Shown here one piece after another: positions 56,439-64,000 of a stretch of DNA of 64,000 bases (within the stretch, counting starts at the first letter, position 1; every line of letters begins with the position of its first letter). Position numbers and translations under genes: made by a program. Source of the DNA: Isoptericola variabilis 225 (lineage in GTDB: Bacteria; Actinomycetota; Actinomycetes; Actinomycetales; Cellulomonadaceae); the NCBI RefSeq assembly GCF_000215105.1, contig NC_015588.1:434001-498000 (forward strand), given 5' to 3'. The notes below the pieces were generated by a model. It worked only from the letters and a program-made list of their open reading frames with translations. It was not told the DNA's origin and searched no databases.

Positions 56439-56521
56439 GGCGGGCCCGCCGAACCCCACGCCCCTGCCTCGACGTCCATGTCGCGGATGTGCCGGATCGG
56501 GGTTGGGCCTAGCCTGGCCGC

Positions 56522-57067
56522 ATGACCGACACGTCGAAGAGTGCGGAGTTCTGGCGGCTGCTCGGCGAGCAGGTGGGGCACGAGTTCGCGGCCCACCAGC
56601 AGTACACGGCCATGGCCGTGTGGTTCGACAGCCACGACCTGCCGCAGCTCGCGCGGCACTTCTACCGGCAGGCGCTCGAGGAGCGCAACCACGCGATGAT
56701 GATCGTCCAGTACCACCTGGACCGGTCGCGTCCCGTGTCGATCCCGGGCACGCCGGACGTGCGCAACGACTTCGCGGACGTCGTCGAGCCGCTGCAGCTC
56801 GCGCTCGACCAGGAGCAGCAGGTCACCGCGCAGATCGAGGCGATCTTCCGCGCGGCGCGGTCCGAGGGCGACGCGCTCGGCGAGCAGTTCATGCTGTGGT
56901 TCCTCGAGGAGCAGGTCGAGGAGGTCGCGGCGGCGACCACGCTGCTCACCGTCGCCAAGCGGGCCGGCGACAACCTGTTCGACCTCGAGAACTACGTCGC
57001 GCGCGAGCAGATCGGCGACTCGGGCGAGTCGGCCGACGCCCCGCGCGCGGCCGGGGGCGCGCTCTAG
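56522..57067 (+). CDS. Ferritin-like iron-storage protein
   Basis: This is a four-helix ferritin of 181 residues with the di-iron ferroxidase ligands in GHEFAAHQQY, LEERNHAMM and EEQVEEVAA. It resembles actinobacterial BfrB/Ftn proteins that oxidise and store iron. TAGCCT (56510-56515) ends six bases before the ATG, suggesting a leaderless mRNA. No iron box is seen, and the gene interrupts the xylan/uronate locus without an obvious link to it. Confidence 0.9.
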   Translation: MTDTSKSAEFWRLLGEQVGHEFAAHQQYTAMAVWFDSHDLPQLARHFYRQALEERNHAMMIVQYHLDRSRPVSIPGTPDVRNDFADVVEPLQLALDQEQQVTAQIEAIFRAARSEGDALGEQFMLWFLEEQVEEVAAATTLLTVAKRAGDNLFDLENYVAREQIGDSGESADAPRAAGGAL

Positions 57068-57073
57068 CCTCCC

Positions 57074-57146
57074 GCTGTGGGCGTGATTTCTGTTGTTCTG
57101 AACCGGAAGAAACCGGACTAACCGGGCCAGAAATCACGCCCACAGC
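57074..57146. repeat. Large perfect inverted repeat after the ferritin gene
   Basis: Perfect 19-bp arms (GCTGTGGGCGTGATTTCTG at 57074-57092 and its complement at 57128-57146) flank a 35-base interior with three ACCGG motifs. It lies between convergent genes and begins seven bases after the ferritin stop. It may be a bidirectional terminator, but the arm length, A/T content and structured interior also fit a REP- or MITE-like element. Confidence 0.8.
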
Positions 57147-57148
57147 GC

Positions 57149-59164
57149 TCACGAAAAGATCGTGCGGCCGCGGGCGTCGGGGATCCCGGACTTGCGGAAG
57201 AAGTACGTGTTGACCTGATCCCGCCACTCGGTCGCCGAGCGCAGCTGCTCGGCGAGCCGCTCGCGCACGCGCAGGGCGACGTCGGCCGGCACGAGGTCCG
57301 CGACCGACTCCCACGTGCGGACCATGCGCTCGACCCGCTCCACGCCCTCGAAGTGCGTGTCGTAGACGTGCTGGATCACCGTCGAGCCGCTGTGCAGCAC
57401 GTGCGTGTACGGCACGTGGTGGAAGAACAGCAGCAGCTCGTCGGGGCACGTCTCGAGCGACTCGTAGACGTCGCGCCACGGCGGCGGGTACTGGCCGGTG
57501 TAACCGGTGCCGGTCGCACGCGTGCGGTCGACGCCGATCCCGTCGCGGTCGGCGAAGTGGTACGTCCCCCACGGGGTGTACTCGTAGCCGTCGACGTCGG
57601 GGCCGTAGTGGTGCCCTGGCCGCACCATGAACCCGACGCCGAGCGGGGCGGTGTACAGCTCGTAGGTGCGCCACGAGTCGTCGAGCAGCAGGTGCAGGCC
57701 CGCCCGCAGCGCGTCCGGCGCGCCGGGGAAGGTCAGCGAGATCCACTCGTCGAGGACGTCGACCGGGTCGAGCGTGGGGTCCCAGGCCAGACGGCCGTAG
57801 GCGTAGAGGTTGGCCTGGGCCAGCGGGTGGCCGGTCCAGAACCGGTCGTCGCCGACGTTCGAGACCGCGGCGAGGCCGCCCGCGGGCCCGACGACGTCGG
57901 CCACGGTGGCGCCCTCGTCGCCCCACGGGCGCCAGCGCAGCACCTCGCTCCACGCCGTGCCGAGGTACACCGCGTGCCGCTGCTGCCCCGTGTACTCCTG
58001 GGTCACCTGGAGCTCGAGCGCGAGACGGGTGCGCGGCATCGCGGCCAGCACGGGGGAGACGGGCTCGCGCACCTGGAAGTCGAGCGGGCCGTGCTTGACC
58101 TGCACGATCACGGTGTCGGCGAACCGGCCGTCGAGGGGCGCGAAGTGGTCGTACGCCGCGCGGGCACGGTCCGTCGACCGGTCGCGCCAGTCCTGCGTGT
58201 GGTTGTAGACGAACGCGCGCCAGTGGACGAGCCCGCCGTGCGGCGCCACCGCCTCGGCGAGCATGTTCGCGCCGTCGGCGTGGTCGCGCCCGTAGGCGAA
58301 CGGGCCGGGCTGGCCCTCGGAGTCGGCCTTGACGACGAAGCCGCCGAAGTCGCCGATCGTGTCCCACACGCGGTCGGCGGCCTCGCGCCACCACGCCCGC
58401 ACGCCCTCGTCGAGCGGGTCCGACGTCGGTAGCCCGCCGAGCGTCATCGGCGCGGCGAAGCTCACCGACAGGTGGACACGGATCCCGTACGGCCGGAAGG
58501 CGTCGGCGATGCGCGCGACCTCGCCCAGGTCGTCGGTGAGCAGCCGCGCCTCGCGCGCGTGCACGTTGACGTTGTTGATCGCGACGCGGTCGATCCCGAC
58601 GGCGGCGAGCAGCCGCGCGTACTCGCGCACGCGCGACAGGTCCTCCCGCACGCGGCCGTCGGCGTAGAAGATCGACCCGCCCGCGTACCCGCGCTCGACC
58701 TGACCCATCACCGGGTGGACGTCGACGTTGTCCCAGTGGTCGAGCATGCGCAGGGCCGAGGCCGGCGCGTGCGTCCCGTCGGTGTCCGGACCGGCGAACG
58801 CCGCCTCGCCGAGGCGCACGACGTGGAAGTAGCCGTGCAGCAGCGCGCGCGGCGAGGCGGCCGTGACGGTGACGTGGCCGCGCTCGCGCCGGAACCTGAA
58901 CCCCTCGGAGCTGTCAGGCGCCGGTGACCCCAGAGGGTCACGAGCCTCTGACGGCTCGCGGTGCACGAGCTCGAGGCGCAGGCCGGTCGGGCCGTCGTGC
59001 AGGCCGAGCGCGGCGACCTCGTCGCGCAGCGTGGCGAGCACCTCGGCGTCGCCCGGGCCGGCACCGGGGGGAGTGGCGGTGTCGGGCAGCACGAGCCCGA
59101 CGCCGCGCCGCGCGACGGCGGCGAACGCCTCGTCCGGGAGCCAGGCGGGGTGCACGGTGGTCAC
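57149..59164 (-). CDS. aguA: GH67 alpha-glucuronidase
   Basis: This intracellular enzyme (671 residues, no signal peptide) removes 4-O-methyl-glucuronic acid from the ends of xylo-oligosaccharides. GH67 blocks are visible: LDHWDNVDVHPVMGQVERGY, INNVNVHARE, the catalytic region GFVVKADSEGQPGP and FVYNHTQDWRDR, then LTFPGAPDALRAGLHLLL. GTG 59164, with GAGGG upstream, lies 10 bases after the uxaC stop on the minus strand, so the two genes form an operon in which the freed glucuronate is passed to UxaC. Confidence 0.94.
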   Translation of the reverse strand: MTTVHPAWLPDEAFAAVARRGVGLVLPDTATPPGAGPGDAEVLATLRDEVAALGLHDGPTGLRLELVHREPSEARDPLGSPAPDSSEGFRFRRERGHVTVTAASPRALLHGYFHVVRLGEAAFAGPDTDGTHAPASALRMLDHWDNVDVHPVMGQVERGYAGGSIFYADGRVREDLSRVREYARLLAAVGIDRVAINNVNVHAREARLLTDDLGEVARIADAFRPYGIRVHLSVSFAAPMTLGGLPTSDPLDEGVRAWWREAADRVWDTIGDFGGFVVKADSEGQPGPFAYGRDHADGANMLAEAVAPHGGLVHWRAFVYNHTQDWRDRSTDRARAAYDHFAPLDGRFADTVIVQVKHGPLDFQVREPVSPVLAAMPRTRLALELQVTQEYTGQQRHAVYLGTAWSEVLRWRPWGDEGATVADVVGPAGGLAAVSNVGDDRFWTGHPLAQANLYAYGRLAWDPTLDPVDVLDEWISLTFPGAPDALRAGLHLLLDDSWRTYELYTAPLGVGFMVRPGHHYGPDVDGYEYTPWGTYHFADRDGIGVDRTRATGTGYTGQYPPPWRDVYESLETCPDELLLFFHHVPYTHVLHSGSTVIQHVYDTHFEGVERVERMVRTWESVADLVPADVALRVRERLAEQLRSATEWRDQVNTYFFRKSGIPDARGRTIFS

Positions 59165-59174
59165 GGCCCGACCC

Positions 59175-60593
59175 TCACCGACGCTCGTACGCCGCCAGCG
59201 GCAGGCGGTACGCGAGGTCGACGGCGGTGTCGAGCGCCTCGTCGAGGTCGAGCCGGTGCTCGGCGACGAGCCGCGCGAGGTACCCGGCGTCGACGCGTCG
59301 GGCCAGGTCGTGGCGTGCGGGGATCGAGCAGAAGGCACGCGTGTCGTCGACGAAGCCGCTCATGTTCGAGAAGCCGGCCGTCTCGGTGGCGGCCTCGCGG
59401 AACCGGCGCATCGCGTCGGGCGCGTCGAGGAACCACCACGGGGCGCCGAGCCGCAGCGCCGGGTAGACCCCGGCGAGCGGCGCGAGCTCGCGCGAGTACA
59501 CGTCCTCGTCGACCGTGAACGCGATCATGCGGAACCGCGGGTGGTGGCCGAACGCGTCGAGCACGGGTCGCAGGGACCGCGTGAACTCGGTGACGACGGG
59601 GATGTCGTAGCCCTTGTCCGGGCCGAACGCCGCGAAGGGGGCGCTCGCGTGGTCGCGCAGCACGCCCGGGTGCAGCTGCATGACGAGCCCGTCCTCGGCC
59701 GACATCGCCGCCATCTGGAAGAGCATGTGCCCGCTGAACGCCTGGGCCTCGGCTGCGGTGACGGTGCCGGCGAGCGCGGCGTCGAAGACCCGCCGCGCCT
59801 CGGCGTCGTCGAGCGGCGTGGTGTCGGCGAACAGGTGGCCGTGGTCGGTCGCGCGGGCGCCCGCGGCGACGAACCGCTCGCGCTGCGTGCGCAGGGCCTC
59901 GAGGTAGCCGTCGTACGACGACACGTCGACGCCCGACGCCGCGGCGAGCCGCTCGAGGTCCTCGCGCCACGTGGGCCGGTCGGGGTGCAGCAGCGGGTCG
60001 GGGCGGAACGTCGGCAGCACCCGCTCGCCGTAGCCGTCGGCCGCGAGCTTGGCGTGGTCGTCGAGCGTGGCCCACGCAGGGTCGGTCGTCGCGATGACCT
60101 CGATGCGGAACCGGTCGAGCAGCGCGCGCGGCCGGAAGTCCGGCTCGGCGATGCGCGCGGCGACCTGGTCGTAGATCGCGTCGGCCGTCTCGGCCGAGGG
60201 GCGCTGCGTCACGCCGAAGATCTCGACGAGCTCGTGCTCGAGCCAGTACCGCGTGGGCGTGCCGCGGAAGTGCTTCCAGCCGGCGCAGAACCGGCGCCAG
60301 ATCTCGCGCGGGTCCGTCTCGACGGCCTCGTCCGCCGTCGAGCCGACGCCGAGGCGCGGCAGCGTCTCGCCCTGCGACACGAGCATGCGCGTGAGGTAGT
60401 GGTCGGGCACGACGAAGAGCTGGGCCGGGTCCCCGAACGACGTGTCCTGCGCGAACCACTCGACCGGCACGTGCCCGTGCATCGAGACCAGCGGGAGGTC
60501 CTTCGTCGCCGCGTAGATCTCGCGCGCCAGGTCGCGCGTGGCCGGGTCGGCCGGGAGAGCCCGGTCCGGGTGCAGGGTCCACGGCTCGCTCAC
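59175..60593 (-). CDS. uxaC: Glucuronate isomerase
   Basis: This 472-residue enzyme of the amidohydrolase superfamily isomerises glucuronate to fructuronate. The family start (SMHGHVPVEWFAQD), the FRIEVIATTDPAW block and the end (YRLPLAAYERR) are clear. GTG 60593 has GAGGAGG upstream. The minus-strand -10-like TAGGAT (60630-60635) overlaps a LacI-type operator, so transcription is likely induced by uronates through the divergent regulator. Confidence 0.94.
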   Translation of the reverse strand: MSEPWTLHPDRALPADPATRDLAREIYAATKDLPLVSMHGHVPVEWFAQDTSFGDPAQLFVVPDHYLTRMLVSQGETLPRLGVGSTADEAVETDPREIWRRFCAGWKHFRGTPTRYWLEHELVEIFGVTQRPSAETADAIYDQVAARIAEPDFRPRALLDRFRIEVIATTDPAWATLDDHAKLAADGYGERVLPTFRPDPLLHPDRPTWREDLERLAAASGVDVSSYDGYLEALRTQRERFVAAGARATDHGHLFADTTPLDDAEARRVFDAALAGTVTAAEAQAFSGHMLFQMAAMSAEDGLVMQLHPGVLRDHASAPFAAFGPDKGYDIPVVTEFTRSLRPVLDAFGHHPRFRMIAFTVDEDVYSRELAPLAGVYPALRLGAPWWFLDAPDAMRRFREAATETAGFSNMSGFVDDTRAFCSIPARHDLARRVDAGYLARLVAEHRLDLDEALDTAVDLAYRLPLAAYERR

Positions 60594-60616
60594 GGGTGCC
60601 TCCTCGTCGAGTGGTG

Positions 60617-60630
60617 TGACAACGTTTGCA
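60617..60630. promoter_or_regulatory. Candidate LacI operator A (uronate locus)
   Basis: TGACAACGTTTGCA has an AACGTT core with flanking TG/CA symmetry. It sits at the predicted start point of the uxaC-aguA transcript. Confidence 0.65.
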
Positions 60631-60685
60631 TCCTAGCGCCACACGGGGGACGTGGGGCAATCCGTCCCGCGATCGACCGTCGCGC

Positions 60686-60691
60686 TACAGT
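60686..60691 (+). promoter_or_regulatory. -10 element of the uronate lacI gene
   Basis: TACAGT lies about 44 bases before the ATG and just upstream of operator B; a weak TCGACC may serve as -35. Confidence 0.4.
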
Positions 60692-60709
60692 GGGTCCACG
60701 CAGGTCCGG

Positions 60710-60723
60710 TGACAACGTTCGCA
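60710..60723. promoter_or_regulatory. Candidate LacI operator B (uronate locus)
   Basis: TGACAACGTTCGCA differs at one base from operator A, 93 bp away. It lies between the -10 box and the start codon of the lacI-type gene, so the regulator would repress itself and the divergent catabolic operon. Confidence 0.65.
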
Positions 60724-60734
60724 GGAGGTGGGTC

Positions 60735-61721
60735 ATGGTCACGGTGCACGACGTCGCTCGCGCGGCCGGCGTGTCGATCTCGACCGTCTCCCGCGCGCTC
60801 GCCACGCCCGACCGCGTCGCGGGGGCCACGCGCGACCGGGTCACGGCCGCGGCGCGCGAGCTCGGCTACCGCCCCAACCGCGCCGCGAGCGTCCTGCGTG
60901 CCGGCCGCACGGGCGCGTTCGGCCTCGTCGTCCCCGACCTGGCCAACCCCTACTTCGCGGCTGTCGCCAAGGGAGCCCAGGCACGGGCCCGCCAGCGCGG
61001 CCTGGGCCTCTTCGTCGTCGACACCGACGAGGACACCGAGCTCGAGGCCGAGGCGATCGCCCACCTCGCCCCGCAGACCGACGGGATCCTCCTGTGCTCG
61101 CCGCGGGCCGTCGACGGCGCGCTCGCCGCGCTCTCCGGACGGCCCGTCGTGCTCGTCAACCAGCACGTCGACGGCGTCGCGTCGGTCGTGACCGACCAGG
61201 CGGGCGGCATGCTGCGCGCGGTCGAGCACCTGCGCGCGCTCGGGCACCGCCGCGTCGCGTACGTCGGCGGTCCGCGCAGCTCGTGGTCGGACGGCCGCCG
61301 GCGCGAGGGCCTGCGCCGCGCGGCCGAGCGGTTCGACGACGTCGAGCTCGTCGAGCTCGGCGACTTCCGCCCGCAGGTCGTCGGCGGCCACGCGGCGGCG
61401 GACCTCGTCCTCGCCTCGGGCGCGACGGCCGTCGTGACGTTCAACGACCTCGTCGCCGTGGGCCTCGTCGCCCGCCTGCGCGCCCGCGGGCTGCAGGTCC
61501 CGCGCGACCTGTCCGTCGTCGGGTGCGACGACTCGTACGTCGCCTCGCTCGTCGACCCGCCGCTCACCACGCTGCGCGCCGACCTCGGCGAGGTCGGGCG
61601 GCGGGCGGTCGACCACCTCGCCGGTGTCGCCGGGCCCGACGCCGGTGCCCCCGCCGACGTCCCGCCGCTCGACGTCGAGCTCGTCGTCCGCGACTCGACC
61701 GCACCGCCGCCCGCCGGCTGA
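60735..61721 (+). CDS. LacI-family regulator of uronate genes
   Basis: This is a LacI-type repressor of 328 residues with a classical HTH (TVHDVARAAGVSISTVSRAL) at the extreme N-terminus and an effector domain (GAFGLVVPDLANPYFAAVAK, VVGCDDSYVASLVDPPLTTL). GGAGGTGGGTC lies before the ATG. It diverges from uxaC-aguA and is followed after 36 bp by uxuB. The two TGACAACGTTYGCA sites in the divergent gap are its probable operators. Confidence 0.92.
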   Translation: MVTVHDVARAAGVSISTVSRALATPDRVAGATRDRVTAAARELGYRPNRAASVLRAGRTGAFGLVVPDLANPYFAAVAKGAQARARQRGLGLFVVDTDEDTELEAEAIAHLAPQTDGILLCSPRAVDGALAALSGRPVVLVNQHVDGVASVVTDQAGGMLRAVEHLRALGHRRVAYVGGPRSSWSDGRRREGLRRAAERFDDVELVELGDFRPQVVGGHAAADLVLASGATAVVTFNDLVAVGLVARLRARGLQVPRDLSVVGCDDSYVASLVDPPLTTLRADLGEVGRRAVDHLAGVAGPDAGAPADVPPLDVELVVRDSTAPPPAG

Positions 61722-61757
61722 CCGCCCGCCCACCATCCGCGACCTGACGGAGGACCC

Positions 61758-63296
61758 GTGACCGACCGACTGCACCGGGCGACGCTGCCCGCCCACCTCG
61801 CCGCCCCCGTGACGCCCGCCGAGGTCGGGATCGTGCACCTCGGCATCGGCGCGTTCCACCGCGCGCACCAGGCGGTGTTCACCGAGCTCGCGGCACGCGC
61901 GACCGGCGACACCCGGTGGGGCATCCTCGGCGTCACGCAGCGGTCGGCGACCGTGCGCGACCAGCTGCGCCCGCAGGGCGGTGTCTATTCGGTCCTCACC
62001 GCGGGCACGGACGGCACCTCGCTCGACCTCGTCGGCGCGGTGCTCGACGTCGCGTGGCCCGCCGAGGAGACGCCGCGCGTCCTATCCACGATCGCCGCGC
62101 CGACCACGCACCTCGTCACGCTCACCGTGACCGAGAAGGGCTACTGCCGCGACGCCGACGGCGGTCTCGACGTCGCCCGCGTGCGCGCGGACCTCGAGGC
62201 GCTCTCCGTGGAGGAGGCCGGCACCGGCGCGGCCGGTGCCGCGCCGTCGACCACCGCGATCGGGCTGCTCGTGCGCGGCCTGGCCGCACGGCGTCGCGCC
62301 GCTGCGGCGTCGGGCGAGGACCGCCCGGTCACGGTGCTCACGTGCGACAACATGGTCGACAACGGGCGCGTGCTCGAGCGCCTCGTGCACGAGGCCGTCG
62401 ACGCCGCGCTGCCCGGGGAGGCGGGCGACGCGCTGCGGGACTGGCTGCGGGCGCACGTCGCGTTCCCGTGCTCGATGGTCGACCGGATCGTGCCCGCCAC
62501 GACGCCCGAGCAGCGCGACGCGGTCGAGCGCGAGCTCGGCGTGCGCGACGAGGGCCTGGTCGTCGGCGAGCCGTACCGGCAGTGGGTCGTGGAGGACCGC
62601 TTCGCGGGGCCGCGGCCCGCGTGGGAGGAGGCCGGCGCGACGCTGACCTCCGACGTCGCGCCGTGGGAGCGGGCCAAGCTGCGGCTGCTCAACGGCACGC
62701 ACTCGTTGCTCGCGTACGCGGGCTGGCTCGCCGGCCACGCGACCGTGGCCGAGGCCGTCACCGACCCGGCGATCGCCGCGCGCGCCCGCGAGCTGCTGTT
62801 CGACGACGCCCTGCCGACGCTCACGCCGCCCGACGGCGCCGACCTGCACGCCTACGGCGAGTCGCTGCTCGAGCGGTTCGCCAACCCGGCGACGGGCCAC
62901 ACCACGCTCCAGGTCTCGATGGACGGTACGCAGAAGATCCCGTTCCGCTGGGGCGGCACGATCGCCGACCGGCTCGCCGCCGGCGCGGTGCCGCGCGGCG
63001 CGGCGTTCGCGCTCGCGGCGTGGTCGGAGGTCGTGCGCCGCGAGGCGGCCGCCGGCAGGACGGTCGACGACCCGCGTGCCGCCGAGCTGCGCGACGTCGT
63101 CGAGCAGGTCGGGAACGGCGACGCCGCGGCGGCCCCGCCCGCCGACGTGGTGCGTGCCCTGCTCGCGCTCCCGGGCCTCCTGCCCGACGGCGCGGGCACC
63201 GACGAGCGGCTCGTCGGCGCCGTCGTCGCCGAGGCGGGGACGCTCGCCGAGCGCGACGCGGTCGCGGTGGCCGGGCGCTCAGAGCAGCCGGCGTGA
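61758..63296 (+). CDS. uxuB: Fructuronate reductase (mannitol dehydrogenase family)
   Basis: This 512-residue long-chain dehydrogenase reduces fructuronate to mannonate with NADH. Features are VHLGIGAFHRAHQAVF near the N-terminus, the TCDNMVDNG block and KLRLLNGTHSLLAYAG with the catalytic lysine region. GGAGG precedes GTG 61758. It follows the lacI-type gene in one transcript. The next pathway enzyme, mannonate dehydratase (uxuA), is not in the window. Its last 18 bases overlap the convergent amylase-family gene. Confidence 0.92.
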   Translation: MTDRLHRATLPAHLAAPVTPAEVGIVHLGIGAFHRAHQAVFTELAARATGDTRWGILGVTQRSATVRDQLRPQGGVYSVLTAGTDGTSLDLVGAVLDVAWPAEETPRVLSTIAAPTTHLVTLTVTEKGYCRDADGGLDVARVRADLEALSVEEAGTGAAGAAPSTTAIGLLVRGLAARRRAAAASGEDRPVTVLTCDNMVDNGRVLERLVHEAVDAALPGEAGDALRDWLRAHVAFPCSMVDRIVPATTPEQRDAVERELGVRDEGLVVGEPYRQWVVEDRFAGPRPAWEEAGATLTSDVAPWERAKLRLLNGTHSLLAYAGWLAGHATVAEAVTDPAIAARARELLFDDALPTLTPPDGADLHAYGESLLERFANPATGHTTLQVSMDGTQKIPFRWGGTIADRLAAGAVPRGAAFALAAWSEVVRREAAAGRTVDDPRAAELRDVVEQVGNGDAAAAPPADVVRALLALPGLLPDGAGTDERLVGAVVAEAGTLAERDAVAVAGRSEQPA

Positions 63297-64000
63297 GCTC
63301 GGCTGCGTGACGCGCAGCCAGCGGTAGCCGTACCCGTCGAGCCGGACCTCCGCGCTGCCGTCGGGCTCGGGTTCGCAGTCGTCGTCGGTCAGGAGGTCGA
63401 CGAGCCGCGAGCCCTCCTCGAGCTCACCCAGCTCGAGCGGCACCACGGCGGGGTTCGGCGACAGGTTGTGGAGCGTGACCATCGACGCGTCCTGCCACGT
63501 GCTCCGCAGCGCGAGCACGGCGGCGTGCGGCTGGTCGAGGATCTCCCAGTCGCCCCAGCCGAGCTCGGGGCACTCGCGGTAGCGGTGCGCGAGCGTGCGG
63601 ACGAACGCCAGCAGCGAGTCCGGGTTCCGGCGCTGGTCGGCGACGTTGACGTGCTCGGGCGCGTACCCGTCGGTCGGCAGGGGGCCGGCGAGACTCCGCT
63701 CGGCGGCCCGCGAGAACCCCCCGTTGCGCTCGGGTGTCCACTGCATGGGCGTGCGGACCGCGAGCCTGCCCTCGGCGGCGAGGTTCTCGCCCATGCCGAT
63801 CTCCTCGCCGTAGTACAGCACCGGGGTCCCCGGCAGCGAGAAGAGCAGCGAGTAGACCATGCGGACGCGGCGCGGGTCGCCGCCCAGCATCGGCGGCAGC
63901 CGGCGGCGCAGACCGCGCCCGTAGAGCTGCATGTCCTCCTCGGGCCCGAACGCCGCGAAGACCTCCTGGCGCTCCTCCTCGGAGAGCTTGTCGAGCGTGA
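63279..64000 (-). CDS. Alpha-amylase-family glucosidase/trehalose-synthase-like protein (5' end beyond the window)
   Basis: This is the C-terminal part (240 codons) of a GH13 protein that enters from the right edge. It has LFSLPGTPVLYYGEEIGMGE, RTPMQWTPERNGGFS and a C-terminal beta domain (VTLHNLSPNPAVVPLELGEL). These blocks fit the TreS/alpha-glucosidase branch of GH13. The catalytic residues lie mainly in the missing part, so the exact activity cannot be told. The frame is open to base 64000; the ATG at 63932 is internal to the family domain. Confidence 0.85.
   Translation of the reverse strand, partial: TLDKLSEEERQEVFAAFGPEEDMQLYGRGLRRRLPPMLGGDPRRVRMVYSLLFSLPGTPVLYYGEEIGMGENLAAEGRLAVRTPMQWTPERNGGFSRAAERSLAGPLPTDGYAPEHVNVADQRRNPDSLLAFVRTLAHRYRECPELGWGDWEILDQPHAAVLALRSTWQDASMVTLHNLSPNPAVVPLELGELEEGSRLVDLLTDDDCEPEPDGSAEVRLDGYGYRWLRVTQPSSRRLL

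Noticed and set aside
56522..57067. Ferritin as part of an encapsulin system or iron-box regulon
   Set aside because: No encapsulin gene, cargo-type C-terminal tail or iron box is visible next to it.

Overview
The window is very GC-rich (GC at nearly every third codon position). Gene content and style fit a plant-biomass-degrading actinobacterium of the Cellulomonadaceae type (Cellulomonas or a close relative): GH42, GH53, GH39 and GH67 enzymes, CUT1 sugar ABC importers, LacI regulators, ClpC, lipoproteins and many leaderless-looking starts. This placement is an inference from gene content. I see no phage, IS element, CRISPR array or plasmid function.

Layout. 1-1121: a PAP2 phosphatase, then an array of 20-bp-period repeats between convergent genes. 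1119-10420: a galactan locus (LacI, GH42 beta-galactosidase, sugar importer, secreted GH53 galactanase) with the gene content of Bacillus subtilis ganSPQAB. 10421-24693: mostly housekeeping genes (topA, tmk, holB, tRNA-Thr) mixed with an OhrR-like sensor, an oxidoreductase, a FUSC protein, a HypX-like protein, secreted hydrolases and a metallophosphatase. 24740-31657: an apparently iron-controlled locus. A DtxR/IdeR-type box lies between a phosphopantetheinyl transferase and a four-gene operon: an adenylation/carrier/membrane-acyltransferase fusion, then a ferric-iron ABC importer. 31716-37840: an internally deleted rtcB, a Ser/Thr kinase with a lipoprotein partner that carries an in-frame TAG, an FtsX-like ABC exporter, a UdgX-like remnant and def. 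37846-46093: surface, stress and proteolysis genes (pentapeptide protein, tandem universal stress protein, clpC, gph, an epimerase). 46113-63296: glucuronoxylan and uronic-acid catabolism. It holds IclR + KDPG aldolase + KDG kinase; LacI + aldouronate-type importer + GH39 + DUF624; GH67 alpha-glucuronidase + UxaC; and LacI + UxuB, with an unrelated ferritin-like gene among them. The right edge cuts an alpha-amylase-family gene.

How the parts work together. The two carbohydrate regions each couple import of oligosaccharides to intracellular hydrolysis. In the second, glucuronate released by GH67 would pass through UxaC and UxuB and later through the kinase and aldolase. Mannonate dehydratase (UxuA) is missing from the window. 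Paired candidate operators are visible for each LacI or IclR switch.

The most unusual structure is a pair of repeat arrays (924-1118 and 48716-48926), 48 kb apart. Each lies between a plus-strand gene and a convergent lacI-type gene. Units have a 10-bp core (GARGTAGCGC) and a 10-bp variable spacer at exactly 20-bp period, and the orientation inverts at the centre. Because 20 is not a multiple of 3, the TAG in the core falls in successive reading frames, so the arrays look like all-frame stop cassettes combined with large palindromes. Other candidates are the iron-box locus with its A-T-acyltransferase fusion, the TAG-interrupted lipoprotein whose 74-codon extension keeps coding bias and ends in a terminator loop, the deleted rtcB, and a C-run frame conflict at the start of the phosphatase gene.
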